Shown: positions 55,406 to 64,000 of the stretch, piece by piece | Layout of the letters: each line of letters begins with the position of its first letter | Position numbering within the stretch: position 1 is the stretch's first letter | Source of the DNA: Puccinia triticina | Lineage: Eukaryota; Basidiomycota; Pucciniomycetes; Pucciniales; Pucciniaceae | Reading direction: 5' to 3' | Length of the DNA stretch: 64,000 nucleotides | NCBI RefSeq assembly: GCF_026914185.1 | Contig: NC_070563.1 | Coordinates: 6,779,001-6,843,000, forward strand | The notes under the pieces: generated by a model | Told to the model about the DNA's origin: nothing | The model's database searches: none | The model's input: only the letters and a program-made list of their open reading frames with translations | Program-made: the position numbers and the translations under genes

Positions 55406-57074
55406 TTCAACAGAGTCATTCCAGGTTGTCTCCTAGTGATGCCTGCACGCTTCAAGTAGATACTTTCAGAGCCAGATTGGCACCCCTCAAGAGAAAATGT
55501 AAATTTAGGCAGAATATGATCAAATCATATATACCAGACTAGTAGGATGATATTAGAAATATGGTATTCACAGATTTGAGTAAAGGAAAAGTTAAAATTA
55601 AAAATATCAATGGAGGACCAGTAGGACTGTTGACAATAAAGCTACTGACCTGTGGTATTTATTATTGGATTGAACACTTTGGAAAGCATCAAATCTAAGG
55701 CATCAGTTTTCCATTTTTTGTGCTGCAAGGAGATTTGGGGAAATGATGTCATATCAGTACAAAATAGATAATATATATGACAGTGGATTAACAAACTGGG
55801 AATGAGCTGCGTTAATGTCATAACGGTAAAAGTGAAAACTAAAAGTTAAAGCCTTGAGAGGGAGGTCAAAATTCCTCCCTCTCAGGGCTTCAAGCTGGGT
55901 TTTGGTGATGGTCAGCTTTTGTCCTGTGAGCTTAACTTGAGAGAAATAAATTCTGAAATTTTGAATGTTTGCACCATATAAATATGGTACATGAGGCCCT
56001 AAAATGGTCCTTGGTCACTTAATCTTAAAAAGTGTTGGTATATCATTGGTGGGCAGCTCTGCTTCAGAAGCAAGATCCTACAGTGGAAGTATGTACTCTT
56101 TCAAAATAAGCCGCCGAACCTTGTTAGAGTGTTGCAAGTTTGTTGTAAAATCAAACCGTTGGCATATTTGAACCGCGCAGCTTCCTTATTATGGACTTGC
56201 GGCAGAACACGGCTGTCCTTGTGTCAAAAGGGATACAGTCCCAGTGTCATTAGGAGCACAGTGACGATGATACGCACAGGAGGGTAGAGAGCGGCGGATG
56301 TCGCTTTGGATACACTCCACGGTGAGCAGCAGGGCATGTCATGATCCACACTCAGTCTCTGGCTTATATCCGAGGAAGAAAGCCTTTCGGTGCAGAGCCC
56401 TGGGCTCCGGGAGCCTTCAGGTTGTGGATAGGCAGTCTGCCGGCAGCGCCCGTGCTGCATGCACAGCCACCTCGCCCCCAGGGTGGACTTGTGTTCCGAG
56501 CGGTGCAGTACTTGCACACATATAGAAAGCTATCGGCTATCCCGTCACCTCCGCCGACAAATACATAGTCCAAGGGGAGGCGACTACATACCGAGTCCCA
56601 TTGATCCGAGCAGCAGCGGCAACCGGCCAGGGAGTACACAGGATATTGCAATGATGTGCTGCCGGTCGGACCGGCCTGGACATGTGCCCGGCGCCACGGT
56701 CTAGACCTCGGCCGGATGGATGGATACCCGCGACGGTTGACCGGGGGTGCTTGTGCTGGAGTGACACAGCGGAATGCGGACAACTCGAGGAGCCAAGACT
56801 TGTGTTTTTCCGCTGGGGCCTGCTCCGAGACGGATGTCCACATGTGTGGGTCCCAACCACAGCCATCTGGGCTTTGCTAATCAGCCCGAGCTCTGGCCAT
56901 CAGCAGCAGGCGATGAGCTGATTTCAAATTCCGGATGGGCAGTCGCCGGAAATCATCCCTCAGCCTGTTCTTCTCATGGGTCCATGGCCTGCGGCTCCCA
57001 TCTCCCATGCATACACTTCCCCATACACTCACACCTTCATCATCCGCAACATCCCAAAAGAGAGCAAAAGAAAG

Positions 57075-57105
<31 letters not shown>

Positions 57106-57859
57106 CTTCTTCCGGATCACCAGCACTGTTTATCACCAACGGACATCCCCCGGGACTCGCCTTATCGCTGCTGCTGGGATTGACCTTCCCTGGATACATA
57201 TCTTGCCAGCACAAATACACTCTCCTGCCCAGTCCCACACCAAAAGTCCTGTCAAACAAGAAGGCCAACAAGCGAGAGACGTCTCTACCTCCCTCCTCCA
57301 CCAAATCAACACCGCCCAAATAACCCCTCCGGTAGGCAAACATCACCGTCGACCCCAAGGAAGGCCACCAACCAGACCACGCCGAGTGAGTGTCTGCACG
57401 TTGTGCGCTTCTCCCTCATACATACAAACACAAACTGAAAACAAACAAAAATGCGCAGGTACATAAAAAAAAAGCAACTTTCGCTATCAGAACCATCAGG
57501 GATCTGGGAAGAAAGAGCGTTGAAAAATCATAAAATACCCTCCAACTTTCCCTGTGCCGAGGAGATACCATCCCACCCCAGCTTGCACATCTCCCCATCC
57601 CGCCCATCGTACTCCGACTGCCATCTTTTTTCATAAGTTGCCTCCCCGCCCGAACAAAATAAACTAGCGTCATGGCTAGAGAACGTATTATTACCCTGCG
57701 CGTGGGTGCTTTCATCTCCCATATTGTGGTTGGGAATCCCTCCAGTCAAAATCAGTGATACTTTCAAGCTGACCCGTCTGCCTCACAATTCGCGGGTTTT
57801 GATCATGACAGCACCTATCGCAAGAGGCCAATGGATTATTACCCCCCCAGGCACTAGCA
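55406..57859. other. Intergenic stretch upstream of the coiled-coil gene
   Basis: AT-rich to about 56200, then more GC-rich. A run of about 22 A begins near 57076 after an AAAGAAAG stretch. An open frame of 230 codons at 56774-57466 passes through this poly-A and through low-complexity text and has no domain, so it is not called. The CT-rich, CACC-rich sequence at 57300-57860 may be the 5' leader of the next gene. Confidence 0.4.
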
Positions 57860-59640
57860 ATGCAAGCAGACAACACCAGAAGGCAGAGCCGCTTCCAGCC
57901 CTCGGGCGGCGAGCCGGATGCCACAGACGGCCAAGATGTCGAAAGACTCTTGAGTCCCACAACCCATGCCCGACGGGCTTCGCGGACGCCGGTGTTGGTC
58001 GTCGATGACTACTCCCCTGGATCTGCCCACGACCACCAGCAGCCCGGAGAAGGCGAGAAAAAGAGGAGCATGTACCGCGGAAGCAGCAGCTCCGCTAAGT
58101 CGCAGCAGGAGGAGGAGGACGACCGCAGAACTCTGGAAGGCGACTATGACCCCCTCATCAAACACTTCTTCGGCGATGGTCCCATCGTCGCTTCCGGCCG
58201 CTTCGATACTCCTCCTGAGAAGGCCAGTCTCCCTCACCCTGCCGAAGCGTTGGACATGGGCCAATTCATGAACAAAGTTGAGCGCCCGTTTCTCTTGCCC
58301 ATCCATAGGCTCCGCTCTTTGAAGAACCCGAACCGCTTTCCAGTGGCTGATCTTCTCCTACCAGGTCTCCCAACTATCTACACGGATAGACGCGATAGAG
58401 ATCGAACTGTTGGAAAACAAGCCGAGCTTCTCGAACGACGCCGCGTTCCGAGCGGCTCTGTACGACAGGATCGGCCAAGAGGTGGTCCAAGACCTGGTTG
58501 GCCTCCGGAACACCTATCGTCCGAAGTCGCCCCAGTCTTCCGAGGACTACGATCGCCAGTCGATCGAGAAGAGGAGGCGGACGCTAAGCACGCCTGAGAT
58601 CGAAGACAGTCTTAAGGTCGAGCAGATCCACGGGCTGACGTCGCGAGCAAAATCGCTAGTCACTGGGTAAGCAAGCACACACACACATACACAATCGTGA
58701 AAAATAAAAACCCCTGCCAATCCACTAACGCTTTCAAACAAAAACCCTTTCCAAACATCCAGATTGATTGCTCGTTTGACAGACGAAAAGCAGATCATCG
58801 CCAACCAGATCGAGTACGAATGGACGAAAGAACTCAGCGGGGGCGGGTCGAAGAGCAGCAGACACAGCGCGGTCACCCTAGCCGACAACAATAGCATCGA
58901 CTCGAGCAACTACCAACTCTTCTCGAAGCTCACCCAAATCGACGCCGATCCTCGGTCGTCGAGATTCTACTCCGACGAGCTCGAAAAGATCCTCAACTTG
59001 GCAGTACGCCTTTTCTTCTTCTGATCTAGTCAAGTGACGCGTGGTGCTCATATGGCGCTGCGCTCTCTTTTGCGGCAGGTTCGGTCTTCTACTTCCTATC
59101 CAGAAGCACGGAAATCTAGCCTGTTCATCAAATCAAAGGTCGATTTGTTCCTGCAGATGCAAGATGAACTGCAAGAGCTGAATGAGTATCTGAGATGTGT
59201 AAGCATTTGCTCCCTCCCCCTGACCGACCCCGCTCCACGTCTGCAAGAGTTGGTTGATTGGGATTTCCACTTGATCCAGCTGTCCTGCAGTCGCGCAAGG
59301 TACGCTTCAGACGAGAGCGCAAGCGGAGACGATTCGTCGAGCGTGAGCTTCAGCCTAGACGGGATCGACGAAGCCGAGTAAGTCGCTCACGTCCCATCCC
59401 CAGCAGAGATCCGCGAGCCCGCCAAGCTGAGCATAACCCTCGTCTCCAGCGACAAGGGCCCGGCGCAAGGGGACAGGAAGGGGAACAAGATCCGCTTCAA
59501 GATCGGCGACCGGCCCTCGAAGAACAAGAAGACCGAGAACATCGCCGACCTCGAGAGTAACTCGGCCTCCTGCCACCGTCTCTCCTACGGCCCGCACCTG
59601 TCCTACGCCATCCAGGATAACCGCTCCTGCTTCTCCAGGT
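57860..59640 (+). CDS. Unrecognised coiled-coil protein, multi-exon; 3' end unresolved
   Basis: Exons that join in frame are 57860-58276, 58365-58666, 58763-59003 and 59079-59198. Further coding text is at about 59300-59380 and 59410-59639. The N-terminal 130 residues are polar and disordered, with DYDPLIKHFFGDGPIVASGR. From exon 2 it is helical: QLSTRIDAIEIELLENKPSF, RAALYDRIGQEVVQDLVGL, LIARLTDEKQIIANQIEYEW and KVDLFLQMQDELQELNEYLR. A later exon reads EPAKLSITLVSSDKGP and KIRFKIGDRPSKNKK. Hydrophobic text near 59790-59850 and 59905-59950 could be C-terminal membrane segments, but the splicing linking them is not clear. No family is recognised. An upstream in-frame start has not been excluded. 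Confidence 0.55.
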
Positions 59641-59959
59641 ACAAGTTTGCTATCCTTTGTAAGTTTCAAACTGTTTCAGTCTCCTGCCCGCGCACCCACC
59701 CAGGCCTCCTGCCAGTAGTCTCACCCTCTTGACGTCCCATTTGTTTTCATCCATATGTGCCACTCTTCCTCTCGAAAATCCAGGCGCGGGTTTAGCTTGT
59801 GGTATGTGTCTCCATTCGGCTCTGATTCCCTTCATCACATTCGGTGCTCATGTCTTCTACTCTCCATTTTCTCTTTTCTTGACTCACTTCCATCGCACCA
59901 GTCCTTCTCATCTGCATGGGGATGCTCATTTATTTCAATCTGAAGGCCCACAATGAATG

Positions 59960-60856
59960 ACCGTTCTTTCTTTTCTCTGCCCATCGATCCGACCAACATA
60001 AAAACCTTGCTCTTTTCTCTTTTCCGTCCTGCTTCTACATCTTGGCCAAATTTCTACTTTCTCAAGCTCATTAACAGACAATTATCGCATCCTGCTCTCG
60101 CCACACCTCTTTATTACTCTGTTTTTAATGCGTTATATGCATTTTTTTTTTTTTTCTGTCTTTGGAACCACAGATTTACCACCACAGAGATCCTCGGCGG
60201 GCTTTTCATTTTTAGTACACATTTTTTTATGATATCTACATTATGAATAATCCAATATGTATATATTTCTTGGTTACCCCTTGTTGACAGTTGAGCAAAA
60301 ACAATCACATTTGTGGTTGTATTTCTAACCAAGTCTTTTATGCTCGTTTCCATTTAAAAGTACGGGCTCTCTTTGCTTTGCGATCTGGCCTTTTGTCCAC
60401 AATCAATAATTCTACAGTCCTTCAGAGACTTCCATGATATTGGAAGATGAGTCCTGATTAGATTTCCGACCAACTCCCCTCAAACAAGGTTTAGGTAGTT
60501 ACAATTCAGGCAGTGTTTATTAGTGGCCACATAGCAACTGTTGGCTGGTTAACCGCCGTTACTTCACCTGTAACATTTGTTTTGCCCCAACATCACCTTT
60601 GATCTTTTTGTTTGAGGCCACAGTGCTATCCACAAGGTAAAATAGTAGTTCATATACCAGTCTACTGAAGGGCTTTCCCCCTTCGTGGAGCCTTTTCACT
60701 CCCAGGTAACACATAAATTACATTATGTATCTAGATTATCCTATGCAAGTCCTTTACAGTATGAAAAATATATGAGTATTTGTGGTGGAATCCAAAGATT
60801 GATGGAGAATTGACAGGCCCTTTTCCGTTTCCAGATGGGATGAGCTTTATGCAGTT
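59960..60856. other. Intergenic stretch between convergent genes
   Basis: AT-rich sequence with T-runs at about 60141-60157 and no domain-bearing frame. It presumably contains the 3' ends of the coiled-coil gene and of COQ10. Confidence 0.4.
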
Positions 60857-61650
60857 CTAAAGAGAAGCCAATCGATCTTCAAACGATTTGATCACCATCC
60901 CACTGAATTTGTTCCAGATCCGCTCGTCAGTCAGCAGGTACTCATGGATCGGGTTCTTGAACTTGAAAGAGAGATCTAGTTGGACTCGGGTGAGTCTATC
61001 GGAAGATGACGATCCGGATGATGAGGGATGATCAGAGAGCTTCCAGGTGGTGGTTAGTTTTGTGAAGGTGGTTGAAGGCTTTGCAATGACCTAGAAAAAT
61101 GTGCAGGCTTGGTCGTCAACAACCTGTCTCTTCGCTGGTTTGTAAAGCTGGACGTATGTACTTGTACCGAGTCGAATGGTTGGCAGATCACCCGGCTATG
61201 GTAGTCAGTTTCGAATCCCTTGTAGCCGATCCGAGTGAACACCTCGAATTCATGTTCCTCGAATGCGTTTCCAGATTCTTCATGACTAGCAGCCAAATTG
61301 ACCTGGTTCTGGTCCTGGGCGGTGGACGGCTCGATGATTCTCGTGGAGAGACAGTAGGGTATGAATTCAGGGTACGACTTTACATCGACGATTACCGAAT
61401 ATATCTGCGATCGATCGTACCTGAAGACATGTCAACAGCACGTAAAAAATCAGAGACCAGAAGCGGGTATATACAATCGAATGATTCCCCTCGAGAAATT
61501 TTTGGAAAGGATCGAGGAGGGAGAACATACGGACGGTACAATTTTCACTAATTGATGAGAGCCTGCTCGGATGCTACTTTGCGAGAAGTTTCGGCTGCTG
61601 CTGATGCTCCAGGATCTACCGATATTTCTGATAGAGCGCACGTAAAACAT
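60857..61650 (-). CDS. COQ10: Coenzyme Q-binding protein COQ10 (START-type), mitochondrial
   Basis: Two C-terminal exons are clear: about 61162-61405 and 60857-61090. They encode YSVIVDVKSYPEFIPYC, FEVFTRIGYKGFETDYHSRV, then ICQPFDSVQ and VIAKPSTTFTKLTTTWKLSD, with the ending NKFSGMVIKSFEDRLASL. The order DVxxYxxFxPxC, a GFxxFxxxYxSxV-type strand, and a long C-terminal helix defines COQ10 in the polyketide-cyclase/START fold. The N-terminus from 61650 reads MFYVRSIRNIGRSWSISSSR, a plausible mitochondrial presequence. The MFSLLDPFQKF segment near 61530 fits the start of the mature protein. The junction joining it to the YSVIVDV exon is unresolved. COQ10 binds ubiquinone and supports respiration in the inner membrane. 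Confidence 0.85.
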
Positions 61651-61962
61651 GATGGCGGCTCGTCCGGTTCGACCGGATCGTAGGCGTGCAAGAGTGAATA
61701 TTTATAGGGATCAAGCGCAGAAGTCTCCTGTCTTTCAGTCTTGGCTTGCTCCTGACTCCTGGGTGGAGGTGAAGGGTCTGTGACAGGTGGCTGACATGTG
61801 TGCTAGTAGATGTAGTCTGGCGCCTGGCGACTGGCCGGGGCAGGCTGTTGACCATACACTTGGTGAGCAATGATATCAGATACACACCTCATATCAAGAA
61901 GCTCATCATCCTGACTTGTTTATTCTAGCAGTTTTCGTCAGGAAGGCCGCCCACTGGTTGGT
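61651..61962. promoter_or_regulatory. Shared divergent promoter region, COQ10 / mS38
   Basis: About 312 bp separate the two proposed start codons, which face away from each other. Both products are nuclear-encoded mitochondrial proteins, so co-regulation from one region is plausible. No named factor site was identified. Confidence 0.5.
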
Positions 61963-63779
61963 TTGCTGCCAATGTGGACCCACATTCGACCATCATCGGT
62001 CCTCAACCGGACATCGTTCAAGCCGACCAGCATCAACAACAGGATCGCTGCCCAGGCTCGCTCGTACTCCTCAGCGAGCGACAGGAAACCCAAGTCGGGT
62101 GGGAGCGTCGACTCGGACCCCGATCACCAAATTTCAACTTCACCCACCAGCGATAAGAGCGCAGATCCCAAGCCGATCGTCATCTCTGGCCGTGGGCGTC
62201 GCGCAGGCCATCGCTCGGCCCAGTCAACCCCATCCAAGCAGTATGGCTTGTTCCCCAAGCTGGCCCTACCCTTCAAGCCTCTCTCCTCCAACCATCTAGC
62301 CCATCTCAGACCAACAACCCTCTTTCTCGACCTGTTCTTCTCCCTCCAACGGCCCTTGCTAGAGATCGAACTCGGCCCAACCGAGCGTCGGTCGATCACC
62401 TTCGAGTCTAAGCAGTCCAAGCAGGAGCTCGAGACCGATCTAGAGCCCTCATCCTCGATCGAAGACTCGCCAGACGACCTTGACTATCCTCTCATCGCCT
62501 CCGGATCCCCCTCTGATCCCGCCTTCAAACCTCCTCACCCCTCCTCTGCCCGTCCTGCCCCAGACGACAGCGAGCTGGACAGTCAGATGTGGTCGACCAA
62601 CGACCCGTATAGTGCCTACCTCATCGCCGAGCCAGATGGGGTCCATCCAGCCTGGTCAGACGCCCTCAAGCGCTGTCTTGCTAACTCTCAAGCCTTCGTC
62701 CCACCTCCCGAGCCGAAGCCTAAGCAGCCAGACACCCGCGATCATCTCCAGACCCGTCCTCTATCTGCACCCAAACCAGATGCCCGATCCGCGGAACGGG
62801 AAAGTCTGGGAACATTCCAATCCGAAAAGGAGGCCCAGATGGATCGTGATCGGCAACGAGCACTCAGGTTCCTCAACCCATACGGCTTAGCAGCAAACAG
62901 CAAGACCGAACAGAACGCCGAGCAACCTGCCTCAGAAGACCTGGGTGCTTCTTCGTCCAGCACGGGTGACAGCAACCGGCTCCCGCAGGACCAGCTATCG
63001 TTGACCATGCAAGCCGCAAGGTTCTTACATTCAGGCATGGTGTCCAATCGATGGCCAAGCGCTGTGAACTGGGCTGCCATCGATTCCCGATTGACGGCGG
63101 CGGCGGAAAGCTACAGCGAGACGAAGAGTCGACCGAGCCGGAAGCTGCAAGACTTCACGGCCTCCTTCCCACCGATCAGAGGCCAAGACCGGGCGATCAA
63201 CTCTGGCCGTCGGGGCCGGACCAGTCACTCCAGACAGCGGATCTCGTCCTTCCAGGGCGTCACCCCCGCCGGGCAGACGTTCTCGTTCAACACCGAACAG
63301 TTGACTCAGATTATCAAGTACAGTCAAAGGATCATCAAGGATAAGCTCGCTATCGAGACCATCCCTAAGTCGATCCTCCAAAACCTCGAGCGCTTCGGGG
63401 AGTTCTTGATCCACAAACATTTCAAAACTCGGGATCCTCATCAGAAGCCTTCGAAATCGAATGCTGGCATCGGCGCTTCAATGCCAATGGTCATCATCGA
63501 CCCTTCCGCTACCCTCCAGCAATCTCCTTCTGATCACACTGGCACTGGTCTTGTCATAAACTTGGACAGCGTGTTTAGAAAGAAGAAGAGGAAGATGAAA
63601 GTTCACAAGTCAGTCCGCCCCTATCTTCCTCCCATAATGACCATTCAATGCTTCTCTCTCTTGCTATACCTTGTTAGAATAAATTTTGATGATTATTTGA
63701 TGGGGTGGGTTTTTGGATGTGTAGATATAAGAAGAGAAGAAAAGCTAGGCGAACGTTGAAGAAGCGACAAGGGAAATAG
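61963..63779 (+). CDS. COX24: Mitochondrial small-subunit ribosomal protein mS38 (COX24/AURKAIP1 family)
   Basis: The exons are 61963-63608 and 63725-63779, giving 566 residues. The C-terminus, VFRKKKRKMKVHK and across the intron YKKRRKARRTLKKRQGK, is the highly basic COX24_C (DUF1713) motif of the mitoribosomal protein mS38. The N-terminus has a presequence-like MLPMWTHIRPSSVLNRTSFK. Between them lie about 500 residues rich in Ser, Pro and Glu, with a helical stretch LTQIIKYSQRIIKDKLAIET near the end. Family members are usually 100-200 residues, so this form is greatly extended. The only intron splits the basic motif. mS38 sits near the decoding site of the mitoribosome, and its yeast form is needed for COX1 expression. 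An N-terminal fusion or wrong start cannot be excluded. Confidence 0.82.
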
Positions 63780-64000
63780 GTCGAACGATCTCGAAGCATC
63801 TGGATGGTTGGGATAACGAGAGGGAAAGAGACGCAACAAGGATCTAGGATTGGGAGATACATACATATACGAGAAAGGCCTATGGTGTTTTCCAATCCAA
63901 ATCTTTTCGTGGTTTACATCTTAGTTGTTTCCTCTTGGCCTCCCCTCTTGTGTCACGCACACTTTCTCGAGCAATCTTCTTCCTTGTTTTTTTTCCCCTT

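Noticed and set aside
56774..57466. 230-codon frame
   Set aside because: It passes through a long A-run giving a poly-Lys stretch and low-complexity sequence. Overlapping frames are equally open, so it is not coding by composition.

Overview
The window looks like nuclear DNA from a basidiomycete, most likely a rust fungus (Pucciniales). This is inferred from genes cut by many 50-100 nt introns, small secreted multi-exon proteins, and a background full of hAT, Copia, Harbinger-like and mariner-like repeats. There are no operons. No species assignment is possible without a search.

The layout alternates gene islands and repeat deserts. Positions 1-13,600 are almost all repeats. They hold a complete hAT transposon (746-5072) with an 8-bp target duplication, a short non-autonomous relative (9912-10301), arrays of 45-46 bp dyad-symmetric units, and a dispersed hairpin-bearing repeat family. 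Positions 13,667-18,363 carry a GPI-anchored Kre9/Knh-type wall protein and a TBC1D5-type Rab GAP. Positions 21,540-26,539 carry a small secreted protein resembling a double-psi beta-barrel, an intron-containing tRNA-Ile(AAU), and a plasma-membrane syntaxin (Sso type). Positions 26,540-36,600 are a desert with an 870-bp LTR-like tandem duplication, a Harbinger-like foldback element and a mariner-like MITE.

Positions 36,908-49,855 are the main gene island. It holds a 463-residue secreted protein of unknown family, the ribosome-biogenesis factor NOP14, a remnant of an acidic ribosomal P protein, an OPT/YSL-type oligopeptide transporter, and the proteasome ATPase RPT5. A complete Ty1/Copia element with identical 306-bp LTRs lies directly upstream of RPT5 (50,093-55,405). 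The last part has an unrecognised coiled-coil protein gene (from 57,860) and a divergent pair of nuclear genes for mitochondrial proteins, COQ10 and mS38/COX24, which share a roughly 310-bp intergenic region.

The genes are mostly independent housekeeping functions: membrane traffic (TBC GAP, syntaxin), ribosome assembly (NOP14), protein turnover (RPT5), nutrient uptake (OPT) and mitochondrial function (COQ10, mS38). The two secreted proteins are the most likely host-interaction genes. Exon boundaries were assigned by hand from GT-AG (twice GC-AG) sites and reading-frame continuity. Unresolved junctions are stated in the entries.
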